Below, piece after piece: positions 1-8,603 of a DNA stretch of 33,056 nt. The first letter of the stretch is position 1, and the number at the start of each line of letters is the position of its first letter. The position numbers and the translations under genes are program-made. Source of the DNA: Gammaproteobacteria bacterium (lineage in GTDB: Bacteria; Pseudomonadota; Gammaproteobacteria; GCA-001735895); NCBI GenBank assembly GCA_030066335.1, contig JASJBV010000026.1:1-33056 (forward strand). Reading direction: 5' to 3'. The notes beneath the pieces are model-generated. The model saw only the letters and a list, made by a program, of their open reading frames with translations. It was not told where the DNA came from and ran no database searches.

Positions 1-445
1 CCGGTTTGATTCCATGCTGTTCCAGGGCAAGGATACACAGCATCGCGGTATAACCGGCAGTTCCGATCGCCATCGCCTGGCGGGTGCTCAGGGTTTCGGG
101 CAGCGGTACCAGCCAGTCGCTGTTGACCCGGGCTACCCCGGCAAAACCGCCGGAATGGGATTCACCGACACCAAACCCGTTGAGTACGACGCGGTCACCC
201 TCGCTGAAACGATCATTTTGTGAGGACATGACGGTGCCGGCAAAATCAATGCCGGGAATCAACGGGTAGTGGCGGATAATCGGTGCGCTGTTGGTCATCG
301 CCAGGCCGTCCTTGTAATTCAGCGCCGAGTATTCCACCTTGACCGTGACATCGCCTTCCATCAGGTCATCTTCGGTCAGCTCGGTCAGGCTAATGCTTTG
401 GCCGTCATCGGTTTTGGTTGCCTGGTAGGCGGGGAAAGTGGTCAT
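1..445 (-). CDS. acuI: AcuI/YhdH-type acrylyl-CoA reductase, N-terminal part (runs off the left edge)
   Basis: Medium-chain dehydrogenase/reductase of the AcuI/YhdH group, which reduces acrylyl-CoA with NADPH in the cytoplasm. About 148 residues are visible; the family is usually about 325-330 long, so the C-terminal half lies outside the window. Recognisable blocks are LNYKD (residues 42-46), PGIDFAG (64-70), a glycine-rich [13 protein letters not shown] (90-102) and [10 protein letters not shown] (127-136), closely matching E. coli YhdH as I recall it. The ATG at 445 follows an AGGAG ribosome binding site. The reaction is known for the family; the substrate here is inferred. No DMSP genes are visible alongside, so the physiological role is open. 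Confidence 0.85.
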   Translation of the reverse strand, partial: MTTFPAYQATKTDDGQSISLTELTEDDLMEGDVTVKVEYSALNYKDGLAMTNSAPIIRHYPLIPGIDFAGTVMSSQNDRFSEGDRVVLNGFGVGESHSGGFAGVARVNSDWLVPLPETLSTRQAMAIGTAGYTAMLCILALEQHGIKP

Positions 446-634
446 AGCAAGCGCTCCTCATGGTTACTGGCCGGCTTAACAGCCAGACCCAGATGGGTTA
501 TTGGTACACCAGTGTTAAATGCTGGATTGAGCCGATCATTCTAATCCGCTGAACCGGTTATGACCAGCCAATTCAGGTGTTGCAGACAGGGAGAAATTCA
601 ATCCTCGGGTTGAAGAAATTCAATAATGGAGAGA

Positions 635-1255
635 CTAAAGATCCAGATGAAATGTATCGCTGCGGGACTGTGCCAACCAGCATGGCCTGCCCTGGGGATT
701 CAGTCCGGTGGCCAGGGATAATTCCTGGTCAAGCAGGTTTTTATTCTGTGTTATCAGCTCACCGATGACGATATCGGAATCACGGAATTTATCTGGCAGG
801 TCCGGAGTTCGTTTGCGTTCCTGTTTCCACAGGCCTTCCAGCTGTTGATAAAGTAGACCACCCTGGTCGACCATCTGACGCAGCTTGTTGTCGGCGGGTG
901 GAAAGGGTTGCACCCTGACCTCGATTTGCGCGCCCTGGAATGCATCTGCCGAATCGTCCCAGGTTAATAACCAGTCGCATTCGAGTTTCGCCCGGCGCCC
1001 GGGCAGGTCAAAGAAAAACTCCCAGCGGCTGGCCTTGCCGTCAATGTTTATCCCATCGGCCGCAGTGATCAGTTTCAGGCGGGGGTTACGATCGAGTTTT
1101 CGGGCAAAGGGTAAAACCAGGGCAAAAGCCTGACCAGCGCTTAGAGGGTCGTTAATGTCCTCCAGTTGATGCACGGACTTTTCCTCGCTGACCAATGACT
1201 GGCGGTCAAATGCTTGCCCGAGTTTGTTATACAGACGTCGTATATCCTTGATCAT
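635..1255 (-). CDS. conserved-looking hypothetical protein, 206 aa
   Basis: I do not recognise this protein. It is soluble, has no signal peptide or membrane segment, and is rich in charged residues and tryptophan. The middle (about residues 60-115) alternates hydrophobic and polar residues like beta strands, including a WEFFFDLPGR stretch and a LECDWLLTWDD stretch. The C-terminal third looks helical. The ATG at 1255 has only a weak upstream AGG. The next gene upstream stops 16 bp away, so the two are probably co-transcribed. Codon use resembles the other genes of the GC-richer left part, which supports it being real. Confidence 0.7.
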   Translation of the reverse strand: MIKDIRRLYNKLGQAFDRQSLVSEEKSVHQLEDINDPLSAGQAFALVLPFARKLDRNPRLKLITAADGINIDGKASRWEFFFDLPGRRAKLECDWLLTWDDSADAFQGAQIEVRVQPFPPADNKLRQMVDQGGLLYQQLEGLWKQERKRTPDLPDKFRDSDIVIGELITQNKNLLDQELSLATGLNPQGRPCWLAQSRSDTFHLDL

Positions 1256-1271
1256 GCGTAAGCCTGGGCGT

Positions 1272-1553
1272 CTAGTTTGTCTGGGAATGCCTGGTTTTGA
1301 TTAGTTCATAACAAGACTCGCAGACCAGCGCCATATCGTTGAACTTCCTGAACTCATCGGTCATGCCATCTTGCGCGGTGAACACTTCCTCGCATTGATG
1401 ACACCAGGCTTGTTTATCTCCCGGCTCCGAGCTGTTCTCGATGAAGCCCAGGGGGCGATGGTCTTTGTCGTCACAGAGATGGCGGCATACGACCACTGCC
1501 AGACCTCTACCATGTTTATCACAATCAACATAGAGATAATCGTCTTCGCTCAT
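1272..1553 (-). CDS. small putative zinc-binding protein with two CxxC pairs
   Basis: A protein of about 93 residues starting MSEDDY. The C-terminal half carries CHQC and, about 30 residues later, CESC, a spacing typical of a treble-clef or zinc-ribbon knuckle, so zinc binding is inferred. The N-terminal half has CDKHGRG and VVCRHL, adding further Cys and His. I chose the ATG at 1553 because AGGATG lies just upstream. An alternative start at 1607 would overlap the end of the upstream VOC gene. No partner or reaction can be named. It may serve in regulation or as a small structural zinc protein. Confidence 0.65.
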   Translation of the reverse strand: MSEDDYLYVDCDKHGRGLAVVVCRHLCDDKDHRPLGFIENSSEPGDKQAWCHQCEEVFTAQDGMTDEFRKFNDMALVCESCYELIKTRHSQTN

Positions 1554-1603
1554 CGAGTCATCCTGATTAATTGTACCAGGTTTATATATAGCCCAAATCG
1601 TCG

Positions 1604-1993
1604 TCACTCGGTAATTTCAATCCGGTTTCCCTCAGGGTCCAGGATCACACTTTCATAATAGCCATCGCCGGTAGTCCTTGGTCCATCAATCAATGCATAA
1701 CCATCAGCGACCAGCCTGGCAGTCAGGTCATCTACCGCCTGCCTGGCACCGACGGACATCGCGAAATGGATAAGGCCGGTTGCTTGCTTGATAGGATCGT
1801 TTTTATTGTCGGGAATAGTCGCCATCTGCATGATTTCCAGCCTGGCACCCGAATCGAAACTCAAAAAGTAAGATTCGAAGCCTTTATTGGTATTGGTGTA
1901 TTTATTATTGGCTCTGGCCCCAAAATATTTAATGTAGAAATCTTTCAGAGTCTCGAGATCTTTTGTCCAGATGGCAATATGTTCAATCTGCAT
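1604..1993 (-). CDS. VOC (glyoxalase/bleomycin resistance) family protein
   Basis: A 129-residue protein of the vicinal oxygen chelate superfamily, whose members bind a divalent metal in a beta-alpha-beta-beta-beta fold. It opens with [12 protein letters not shown], the classic first strand and helix. Candidate metal ligands are His5, Glu53 (RLEIM), His76 (GLIHF) and Glu126 (RIEIT); the DPEGNRIEI end is typical. All four ligand positions are filled, so it may be an active lyase or dioxygenase rather than only a binding protein. The substrate is unknown. This is one of three VOC genes between 1.6 and 13.3 kb, distinct in sequence, so they are not recent duplicates. Confidence 0.88.
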   Translation of the reverse strand: MQIEHIAIWTKDLETLKDFYIKYFGARANNKYTNTNKGFESYFLSFDSGARLEIMQMATIPDNKNDPIKQATGLIHFAMSVGARQAVDDLTARLVADGYALIDGPRTTGDGYYESVILDPEGNRIEITE

Positions 1994-2047
1994 TATGCTT
2001 GGTAAACATGTGTAATAGTAATTGATTATTTTCCTTTTTCGACCGGT

Positions 2048-2440
2048 TCAGGCATCTTTGTTTCGGGTACCCTCACCCGGGGTGATAAACAGCATCTTGG
2101 TTTTGACGCCGGTTTTAGCGGTATGCCAGATGTTTCGGGGAACGATGACATAACTGCCGGGCTGAACCAGCTCGATTGATTTATCGCCTTCCTCCAGCTG
2201 CAACACGAAACGGACCTTGCCGGACAACAGAATAACGATTTCGTCTCCATGGGGATGAATTTCCCAGGTCGGCCAGTCCTGGCTGAATTCGTAACAGGAG
2301 ATGAGTTCATGGCCCTTACACCCGTTGTAATCTTTGTCGAGTCTTGCGTACAGGGTCGAATCAAATCTTTCGATTGTCGCTGTTTTATCCGGACTTAAAA
2401 CCACAAAGTCCCGTTCGATGAAATATTTCGAATCAGCCAT
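2048..2440 (-). CDS. cupin-domain protein
   Basis: A 130-residue single-domain cupin. Cupin motif 1 is seen at IHPHGDE (residues 61-67), giving His62, His64 and Glu67 as metal ligands, followed by LLSGKVRF. Motif 2 is GSYVIVPRNIWH, with His106 as the fourth ligand. The complete ligand set suggests a metal-bound beta-barrel, as in small dioxygenases, isomerases or sugar-binding cupins; which of these cannot be told. The ATG at 2440 lacks a strong Shine-Dalgarno sequence. It lies 50 bp downstream of the MoaD-like gene and could share its transcript. Confidence 0.85.
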   Translation of the reverse strand: MADSKYFIERDFVVLSPDKTATIERFDSTLYARLDKDYNGCKGHELISCYEFSQDWPTWEIHPHGDEIVILLSGKVRFVLQLEEGDKSIELVQPGSYVIVPRNIWHTAKTGVKTKMLFITPGEGTRNKDA

Positions 2441-2490
2441 GATGAACGCTAAACATAACTAGTTAAGGAGGTATGTACTTATCAAGACGC

Positions 2491-2769
2491 TCAGCCCCCA
2501 CTCAGCGCCTGGAAAATGTAAACCTTGCCATCTTCATGTACCCGATCGGACAGCTTAAGCTTGTCGATGACCACGCTGTTGTTGATGCAAAGCATGACAT
2601 GCCGTCGCAGGGAACCCTGTTCGTCGAGCACATAATCGTTGAAACCCGGGGCCATTTCGTTGACCGCCGCGATGATCTCGGCAACCGAACCGGCGGGCAC
2701 GATAATCTCGCGGTTTTTCAATTGGGGAAAGAACCGGTATAGATGGGAAGTCATTTCAACGCTGGGCAT
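2491..2769 (-). CDS. MoaD/ThiS-family small sulfur-carrier-like protein
   Basis: A protein of about 92 residues with the ubiquitin-like beta-grasp pattern of MoaD and ThiS. It has an N-terminal strand (SHLYRFFPQLKN), IIVPAGSVAEIIAAV as strand-helix, MLCINNSVV, and a C-terminal ending in Gly-Gly. In the family the terminal GG is adenylated by an E1-like enzyme and thiocarboxylated to donate sulfur. The ATG at 2769 lies only 5 bases after the stop of the upstream Asp-box gene, so the two are almost certainly translated from one message. A start at 2754 is also possible. No E1-like MoeB/ThiF, MoaE or ThiG gene is present, so it is a stand-alone member. Confidence 0.8.
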   Translation of the reverse strand: MPSVEMTSHLYRFFPQLKNREIIVPAGSVAEIIAAVNEMAPGFNDYVLDEQGSLRRHVMLCINNSVVIDKLKLSDRVHEDGKVYIFQALSGG

Positions 2770-2774
2770 GATCG

Positions 2775-3959
2775 TCAGCCAAACCTTACTGAGTAAATCG
2801 GCGGTAAATTGTTGCCCAGGCATCGCCAGGTTTCACCGCGGTCTTGCGACAGGTAGGCATTGCCCGTGGTGCTACCAAAACATAGGGTATCGCCCGCCAC
2901 ATCGAGGCTGTGCCTGAGTACGATGTCGTAGGCATTATTCTGGGGCAGACCGTCACGGAAAGATTGCCAGTTATGTCCGCCGTCGGTCGTCCTCGCAACG
3001 CAGAGCCCGCCAGCAATCGCCATCCGCTCCGAATCCGCCTGCGCCGGCACCACCCAGGCGGTACGCCCATCATCATCATCGACCGCAATCGGAAAGCCAA
3101 AATGTACCCCGGCATCCGGTCGGCTGACCTTGGTCCAGTTTTGTGCAGCATCATCGCTGTAGAACACACCGCAATGGTTTTGCTGCCAAAGATGTTCAGG
3201 TTGTCCCGGGCAACTGCTGATGAAATGCGGATCGTGTCCCCACTCGGCTTCGGGATCCGGCAGGTAATCCATGGTCATACCGCGATTACGGCTCGCCCAG
3301 GTCTGCCCGCCATCCGAGGTCTCCAACACCCCGGCGGTAGACACCGCGACATGGATATGATTCTTATCTTGTGGGTCGACCACGATCGAGTGGATGCCCG
3401 GTTCGAACACCCCGTAATCCACGCTCGCCGGGGTACCGTTCCATTGGTTTTCACTGGTTGCATCACCGGCAAACAAATCACCGCCACGACTTTCATGGTT
3501 CCATAACGGCCGGTTCAGTTGCCAGCTGTCGCCATCGTCATCGCTGACGAACAAACCACCTGGTATCGTGCCGGCGTATAATCTGCCCGGCTGATCGGCA
3601 GCGCCGAATGCGATATTCCAGATCTTGTAGACGCTGGCATCGGCATATTCGGGTTGGCCAGTCGGGGAATCAGGATCGAAATCCGGGGTAGGCAGGTACT
3701 TGACCACATAGCGGGCACCCTTGGGGTATTTCACCGAAGATAAATCTTCCCAGCTGCCGCCATCATCGCGCGAGCGGGACAGCTTGGGCCCCCAGTGCCC
3801 GTGGTCGAGGGAGGCCCACAGGGTACCATCCCGTGGGTCGCGGCTCGCGTAGCAAACCGGTATCCCCGCATGCATGATTGGGCGAGGCAGCCAGCCAGCG
3901 CCTTGCCGGTCGAATATTACCGTACCCTTACGGGTTCCCAGGATGATCATATCGGACAT
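2775..3959 (-). CDS. Asp-box (BNR/sialidase-like) beta-propeller protein
   Basis: A 394-residue protein with six Asp-box motifs of the S-x-D-x-G-x-T-W type at about residues 63-70, 139-146, 214-221, 268-275, 324-331 and 371-378. These mark successive blades of a sialidase or photosystem-stability-factor-like propeller. There is no signal peptide, so it is probably cytoplasmic, unlike secreted sialidases. I see no sialidase FRIP motif, so glycosidase activity is not supported. The ATG at 3959 follows GGAG. It is coupled to the MoaD-like gene downstream. That arrangement suggests a joint role; I recall similar pairs in other bacteria, but the function is unproven. Confidence 0.85.
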   Translation of the reverse strand: MSDMIILGTRKGTVIFDRQGAGWLPRPIMHAGIPVCYASRDPRDGTLWASLDHGHWGPKLSRSRDDGGSWEDLSSVKYPKGARYVVKYLPTPDFDPDSPTGQPEYADASVYKIWNIAFGAADQPGRLYAGTIPGGLFVSDDDGDSWQLNRPLWNHESRGGDLFAGDATSENQWNGTPASVDYGVFEPGIHSIVVDPQDKNHIHVAVSTAGVLETSDGGQTWASRNRGMTMDYLPDPEAEWGHDPHFISSCPGQPEHLWQQNHCGVFYSDDAAQNWTKVSRPDAGVHFGFPIAVDDDDGRTAWVVPAQADSERMAIAGGLCVARTTDGGHNWQSFRDGLPQNNAYDIVLRHSLDVAGDTLCFGSTTGNAYLSQDRGETWRCLGNNLPPIYSVRFG

Positions 3960-4023
3960 AACTTTTCTCCATTATTGGCTAAAAGCGATGCAAAAGGTTA
4001 CATAGCTAAAGCATGTTTCCATA

Positions 4024-4878
4024 TCATTGGAACATATCCCTATGCGCGTCGACGAACTCTGTAAAGCTACAGGGCCGCCTGCCCAGGACTTCCTCGACAT
4101 CCGTGGTGACCTGCTCGTATCCGCCGCGGGAGAACCAGTTGAATATCTCGCTGATTTTTTCCGCACCCCATTCCGGCAGACCGGCCTCGATCATGCCTGA
4201 CTTCATCTGGGCGTCATTGATCGGGTAGTAATGCACATCTTTACCGATCGCGTCGCCGATGATCCTGGCCAGTTCATCGAAGCTCAATGCCTCCGGGCCG
4301 GATAATCGATAGATCTTATTTTCGTGTCCAGATTCTGTCAGTACTTTCACCGCGACCGCAGCGATATCCCGGATATCGATAAAGCTTTGCTTGGCATTGC
4401 CTACAGACATGTAGATCGCATCGTAGGCCTTGATCGTGGGAATCGAGTTGAAGATATTCTGGAAAAACGAGTTGGGTTGTAACAGGGTATAGATGATTCC
4501 GGAAGCTTTGATTTTTTTATCTGTGCGGGCGTGAACCCGAATAATCTCAGAACCGGCGTCCTCACTGGCTCCCATGCCAGATAGCTTGACGATATGCTGG
4601 ATCTCGCTGGTCCTGGCGGCAGTGATGACGTTATCCCACCAAAGCTCATTATCAGGATGGACCGGCATTGCGACATAAACACGCTCTATCCCGCTGAAAG
4701 CCGAGATAAGTGAATCCGTATCATCAAAACTGCCCTCGACCCAGTCAACCCTGGCGATGGATTTTACGCGCTGCTTATCTCTCACCATTGCATTACAAGA
4801 GAGACCCTTTTCGGAGAGCTGCTTGACGACTTCACTTCCGGTATTACCGGTCGCCCCGGTGATAAGAATATTGTTCAT
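4024..4878 (-). CDS. NmrA-like NAD(P)-binding protein (atypical SDR)
   Basis: A 284-residue atypical short-chain dehydrogenase. The N-terminal dinucleotide-binding motif is GATGNTG (residues 8-14), followed by a second strand ending MVRDKQR, where the Arg and Lys residues suggest NADP preference. HIVKLSGMGAS and YTLLQPNSFFQNI are typical of NmrA and quinone-reductase-2-like proteins. A canonical YxxxK catalytic pair is not evident, so it may be a redox sensor or an oxidoreductase of unknown substrate. It has a very strong GAGGAGG ribosome binding site at the right spacing before the ATG at 4878. It is 64 bp upstream of the Asp-box gene. Confidence 0.85.
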   Translation of the reverse strand: MNNILITGATGNTGSEVVKQLSEKGLSCNAMVRDKQRVKSIARVDWVEGSFDDTDSLISAFSGIERVYVAMPVHPDNELWWDNVITAARTSEIQHIVKLSGMGASEDAGSEIIRVHARTDKKIKASGIIYTLLQPNSFFQNIFNSIPTIKAYDAIYMSVGNAKQSFIDIRDIAAVAVKVLTESGHENKIYRLSGPEALSFDELARIIGDAIGKDVHYYPINDAQMKSGMIEAGLPEWGAEKISEIFNWFSRGGYEQVTTDVEEVLGRRPCSFTEFVDAHRDMFQ

Positions 4879-5138
4879 ATTGGCCTCCTCATTGTGCTGA
4901 TCTCACCATGTCATACAGAGTAAAACCGATTATTATTATGACTGCTAAGGTGACTGAATCTTACTCATCGTTGATGGCAGGAGTAGCCAGGATAAATCCA
5001 TAAAAAATTAAAATGACAGTGGCTCCTCCATAATTAATTTCTATGAATCCCTACTGTTCCAAGGTGATTCAGGTAGCCAGGATACCAAGGGTCTACCTAT
5101 ACCCCGAGAATTTCAAGTCAATTTTTTAGCCCGGGTTT
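4879..5138. other. 260-bp intergenic region with a short direct repeat
   Basis: The longest gap in the left part. It holds no convincing gene. The 12-mer GTAGCCAGGATA occurs twice, at 4983-4994 and 5073-5084. The middle is AT-rich and could hold the promoter of the NmrA-like gene, but no clear -35/-10 pair stands out. I see no attC boxes. Confidence 0.5.
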
Positions 5139-5894
5139 TCATGCCATGTTGTATGCAACCTTGAGCAGTAGAATGATCGATATGATCAAGAGAAAAAGCT
5201 GAAGCATTTTCTTGTAGGTGTCTACATCGATTCGCTTTCTGATTTTTATTCCAAGATACAAAGCGGCGGAGACAGCAATCAGCATTAATGCAGAAGTTGA
5301 CAGGGTGCTCAGGCTGAATTTGCCATAAACAGAAAACAAGACCAACTGAATGCCCTTGCCAGACATAAAGCTCAGGTTCAATGCCTGAATGATCTCACGC
5401 TTGCTGTATCTTGACTCCATCGAATAGATAATCAATACCGGCGCCATGACGTTGGTAAGCCCGCCCAGTAAACCCGCCGACGTGCCAAATATGATTTTGG
5501 ATGCGCGTGGATTTTGGTAAACCCAAGAAAAGTTGAGATTCAATTTTTCGCGAAATAAATATGCGATGATTGCCACGGCAAGCAAGGCTTCGAATAAAGG
5601 GGTATGAGTGAAAAGTAATATGAAAGTCCCGATAATACTGCCAACCATGGCCAGTAATGCCAATGGCAGGAAGCGCTTAAAAGCTGTAAAAACATTGCCC
5701 TCGCTTACGATGGTTACTACATTGACCAGTAGAGTGGGGATGACGGTCAAGATGATCGCGGTACGAATGTCCGTGACCAGCGCCAACAGAGGTGTCGAAA
5801 CCATCGGAAAACCAAGCCCTATACTGCCATGGAAAAAGGCAGCCAAAAAGAAAATCAACGCAGCGATGATTAGTGTCGCCGCGCTAAATTCCAT
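5139..5894 (-). CDS. TauE/SafE (TSUP) family membrane permease
   Basis: A 251-residue integral membrane protein with about eight hydrophobic segments. The sequence FFHGSIGLGFPMVSTPLLAL near residues 21-40 is the TSUP signature, and GLLGGLTNVMAPVLIIY is its repeat in the second half, as expected for the internally duplicated sulfite-exporter family. Members export sulfite, sulfoacetate or other organic anions across the inner membrane. The substrate cannot be read from sequence. The ATG at 5894 has a weak ribosome binding site. Length matches the family (about 250). Confidence 0.88.
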   Translation of the reverse strand: MEFSAATLIIAALIFFLAAFFHGSIGLGFPMVSTPLLALVTDIRTAIILTVIPTLLVNVVTIVSEGNVFTAFKRFLPLALLAMVGSIIGTFILLFTHTPLFEALLAVAIIAYLFREKLNLNFSWVYQNPRASKIIFGTSAGLLGGLTNVMAPVLIIYSMESRYSKREIIQALNLSFMSGKGIQLVLFSVYGKFSLSTLSTSALMLIAVSAALYLGIKIRKRIDVDTYKKMLQLFLLIISIILLLKVAYNMA

Positions 5895-5954
5895 CGGAAA
5901 TGCTTGCTAATCGGTGCATGGTAGTTTGTTGAGGATAGCGCTAGCCTCATCATC

Positions 5955-6401
5955 TTATATTGATTTCTGCATAAAAACCCTGGTTTCATCCCTGGCAGTC
6001 TCTTGCCATCCCAGGTGCCGGTACAGTGATACAACCTCATCCAGTAATACATGGGTGGTGAGATGCAATTCAGCGTAGTTCTGTGCTCTGGCCTGAGTTT
6101 CCGCCAGTCGCATCAGGGCGCCACCAATGCCTCGCCCCTGGCAGTCCGGGTCGACCCCAATATTGGCGATCGAGGCCTGATCGTCGCTAAATGACATGAT
6201 TAAACCCCCGACGACCTGTCCATCGTCTACGGCCACCCAGGTGGGGTAGTTATTGATCTCCGACAGGTAGTCTACATCCATCGGCGGCAGACGGGCGCCG
6301 CCCATGCGCTCCTGGTAGTCCGCGTAAGCAGACTCCATACAATGCTTGAGGCCGTCCGCATCGTCGGCTGTCGCCGCTCTCAGTTGCCAGCTAGATTCCA
6401 T
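5955..6401 (-). CDS. GNAT-family N-acetyltransferase
   Basis: A 148-residue GCN5-related acetyltransferase. The acetyl-CoA pyrophosphate-binding loop QGRGIGGAL is at residues 88-96, preceded by the beta4 strand IANIGVDPD and followed by a helix. The end, LYRHLGWQE, is the usual motif B. The acceptor is unknown. The ATG at 6401 lies 8 bases after the stop of the YaiI-like gene, so the pair is probably one transcription unit. Confidence 0.88.
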   Translation of the reverse strand: MESSWQLRAATADDADGLKHCMESAYADYQERMGGARLPPMDVDYLSEINNYPTWVAVDDGQVVGGLIMSFSDDQASIANIGVDPDCQGRGIGGALMRLAETQARAQNYAELHLTTHVLLDEVVSLYRHLGWQETARDETRVFMQKSI

Positions 6402-6409
6402 TGGTTTTT

Positions 6410-6856
6410 TTACTGTTTGGCCAGCAGTTTATCAAGTTGATCGGCAAATGCCTTGCGGTCAGTTTGGCTGAACGCTGCTGGTCCGCCCGTTTCAACCCCA
6501 CTGGCACGCATGCTCTCCAGAAAGTCTCTCATCTGCAAGCGGTTGGCGATATTGTCCCTGGTAAAACGCTCTCCACGCGGACTCAACACATGGCCATCCT
6601 TGTCGATCGCCTCGGCCGCCAATGGTATGTCACTGGTGATTACCAGGTCACCCGGTTCCATCCTCTTGATGATCTCTTTATCGGCTGCATCAAAACCGCT
6701 GGAGACCTGGATCATTCTAATCTGCGGTGACCTGGGTACAGGCACCTGCTGATTGGCAATCAGCGTGAGCATGACCTTGGTGCGCATAGCTGCGCGAAAC
6801 AGTATTTCCTTGATCGCTACCGGACAGGCGTCCGCATCTACCCAGATATTTTTCAT
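6410..6856 (-). CDS. yaiI: YaiI/YqxD family protein (DUF188, UPF0178)
   Basis: A 148-residue member of the DUF188 family, which belongs to the PIN-like/NYN nuclease clan. The signature VDADACPV lies at residues 6-13. Acidic residues follow at [11 protein letters not shown] and [10 protein letters not shown], which would form the PIN-type acidic metal site. GFDAADK and [10 protein letters not shown] are family hallmarks. A role in RNA cleavage is an inference from fold; no function is established that I know of. Length is normal for the family (about 150). Confidence 0.9.
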   Translation of the reverse strand: MKNIWVDADACPVAIKEILFRAAMRTKVMLTLIANQQVPVPRSPQIRMIQVSSGFDAADKEIIKRMEPGDLVITSDIPLAAEAIDKDGHVLSPRGERFTRDNIANRLQMRDFLESMRASGVETGGPAAFSQTDRKAFADQLDKLLAKQ

Positions 6857-6943
6857 GACTGTTAACCATCTATGCCAGGATTAAAGCTGGGCGGTACATT
6901 ATCCCTCTCATTTCCTTTCACGTTATTAATTACCACAAGTCAT

Positions 6944-7801
6944 TTAATGGTCTCGTTGCTGTATCGAGGTGAAATGATCTTTAAGCCGGTGGGTTCCATA
7001 TTCGGGTGCAATCATATCGATGGCAGTTACGGTCATAAAGAACTCGATGGGTCCGTAAAACTTGCTGTTGGTAATTATTCTAAGCAACTTAAGGATGCTT
7101 TTGCGCATCCAGTGAGGGATATGCCTTATTCTTGGTTTGTTTCCGCTAACTTCGAATGCAGTCTCTGCAATCTCGTTATAGGTCATAGTGTCAGGACCGC
7201 CGACTTTAATTTCCCGCTCTGAACTGTCTATCGCATCAATGCAAACCTCGGCCAGGTCTGCACCATGAATCGGATTGGTTTTCTGCTCGCCGCTGCCAAA
7301 AAGATAAATACTGCCTTTCTGGGCCATCGCATAGAACTCGGACATATCGGCAAAGAATCCATTTGGGCGAATAACACAATAGTCGAGATCTGCCCGTGTT
7401 AGCTCATCCACGAATCTTTCCTTGGCATCACAAATTTTAAGCTGCCGGAGTCTTTCACCATTCAGTACCGACACGTAAATGAACTTGCGTACTCCGCTGG
7501 CGCAGGCTTCATTGAGCAAATTCAGATTCGCCTGGTAGTCGACATCCAGATAGGTCAGCCCATCTTTCTGCCGGGTAATGCCCACGGTGGAAATCACCGT
7601 ATCAATTCCGCTGCAGCATCCCTTTATCGTCTCCGGCTGGGTTATCTCGGCCTGAAAAACGTCTTCAATCTCGATACCTAGTTGGGCCAGTTTGTCTGCT
7701 GAACGTACGATGACACGAAGATCGTAATCACTTTGTTGCAGCGATCTGGCAATATGACTGCCCAGATAACCAGTGGCACCCGCCAGTAGTATCCTGCTCA
7801 T
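6944..7801 (-). CDS. NAD(P)-binding atypical SDR (Ycf39/NmrA-like)
   Basis: A 285-residue Rossmann-fold protein. GATGYLG at residues 8-14 binds the dinucleotide, and VIVRSADK ends the second strand. DTVISTVGITRQKDGLTYLD and KFIYVSVLNGE are typical of extended or atypical SDRs of the Ycf39 and complex-I-assembly type. The C-terminal third contains HWMRKSILKLLRI and a hydrophobic stretch but no clear transmembrane helix. CCAGGAC just before the ATG at 7801 is a plausible ribosome binding site. It is unrelated in detail to the NmrA-like gene at 4.0 kb. Substrate unknown. Confidence 0.85.
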   Translation of the reverse strand: MSRILLAGATGYLGSHIARSLQQSDYDLRVIVRSADKLAQLGIEIEDVFQAEITQPETIKGCCSGIDTVISTVGITRQKDGLTYLDVDYQANLNLLNEACASGVRKFIYVSVLNGERLRQLKICDAKERFVDELTRADLDYCVIRPNGFFADMSEFYAMAQKGSIYLFGSGEQKTNPIHGADLAEVCIDAIDSSEREIKVGGPDTMTYNEIAETAFEVSGNKPRIRHIPHWMRKSILKLLRIITNSKFYGPIEFFMTVTAIDMIAPEYGTHRLKDHFTSIQQRDH

Positions 7802-7859
7802 GTCCTGGCACCTGGGGACTCATAACGACCCGCATACATAAGCCTGTTATTTCTTGGCT

Positions 7860-8189
7860 TCATGGATTAGTCGGGACCAGCTTGCCATCGACTTCAATGT
7901 GCTTGATGGAACAGCTATCGATCAGTTCTTCATAACCCTCGGGCAGGAATGACTGCTGCCATTGTTCGCCAAACAATGACTGGATGGATGCCAGGTCTTC
8001 CCACACCGAGATGAACACCAGGTCATTTTCATTGGCGGACAGATTTTCGCCGAACAAGTAGCCAAGGTTACCGGGCTTGCCGTTGACCACCGCAACCGAG
8101 GTAGCTGACAGTTTCTGCTTGAGTATCCCGGCCTGGCCCGGTCTCGCGCGTACCTCAAAGATTCGTAAAATAGTCTTACTGAGTTCCAT
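7860..8189 (-). CDS. antibiotic biosynthesis monooxygenase (ABM) fold protein
   Basis: A 109-residue single-domain dimeric ferredoxin-like protein. The pattern ILRIFEVRARPGQAGILKQKL, then GNLGYLFGENL and LVFISVWEDLASIQSLF, matches ABM/YgiN-like proteins. Members include quinol monooxygenases and haem-degrading enzymes, but many have no known activity. The C-terminal 30 residues (EELIDSCSIKHIEVDGKL) extend the usual domain. GAGG lies 10 bases upstream of the ATG at 8189. Confidence 0.75.
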   Translation of the reverse strand: MELSKTILRIFEVRARPGQAGILKQKLSATSVAVVNGKPGNLGYLFGENLSANENDLVFISVWEDLASIQSLFGEQWQQSFLPEGYEELIDSCSIKHIEVDGKLVPTNP

Positions 8190-8228
8190 CTTGTTATCGC
8201 CTCATGGTTATCTGCATTGCGTTTGAGA

Positions 8229-8603
8229 TTACTCAGCCTCCCAGGGTGAACAGACATCGATCAAGCAGCCATTGGGGTCCCGGGTCAGAAATCGGCGCTG
8301 GCCGTAGAACTCGTTACGTGGTTCCTGCAGGATAGGGAGGTTCATTGCCAGGGCTTTCTGATAGGTAACATCGACATCGGCCACGACAAAGGTGACGTAC
8401 ATACCGCCCGGATTAGTTTGAAAATCCACAGGTACCAGCTCGTGGTCTCTTTTGATGATGCCATACTCGATATCCCGGTTGTCAGCTGTGCAAAGCTGAA
8501 CATACCAATCGCTGTCATACTTGACCTCCAGACCAAGCAGTTCAACGTAGAAATCTCTACTCCTGGCTAAATTATCTGAACAGATGTTGGTCAGTATTCT
8601 CAT
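8229..8603 (-). CDS. VOC-family protein (glyoxalase/bleomycin resistance-like)
   Basis: A 124-residue VOC protein opening RILTNICSDNLARSRDFY and ending RDPNGCLIDVCSPWE, the family's paired strand signatures. The first-strand metal ligand is Asn or Cys rather than His, and the last position is Asp, so a classic metal site is incomplete. It may be a ligand-binding or drug-sequestering member instead of a lyase. It is 39 bp upstream of the ABM-fold gene, which suggests co-transcription. Confidence 0.82.
   Translation of the reverse strand: MRILTNICSDNLARSRDFYVELLGLEVKYDSDWYVQLCTADNRDIEYGIIKRDHELVPVDFQTNPGGMYVTFVVADVDVTYQKALAMNLPILQEPRNEFYGQRRFLTRDPNGCLIDVCSPWEAE

Noticed and set aside
2473-2742. 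Plus-strand reading frame with a perfect AAGGAGG before its ATG
   Set aside because: It runs antisense through the MoaD-like gene and its protein has no family features; the ribosome-binding-like string is probably chance.
2910-3506. Long plus-strand open frame of 198 codons
   Set aside because: It is fully antisense to the Asp-box gene, whose six motifs prove the minus frame.
6860-6928. TGTTAAC/GTTATTA pair as an attC
   Set aside because: The interior has no pairing arms and the right box is not next to a stop codon; likely chance.
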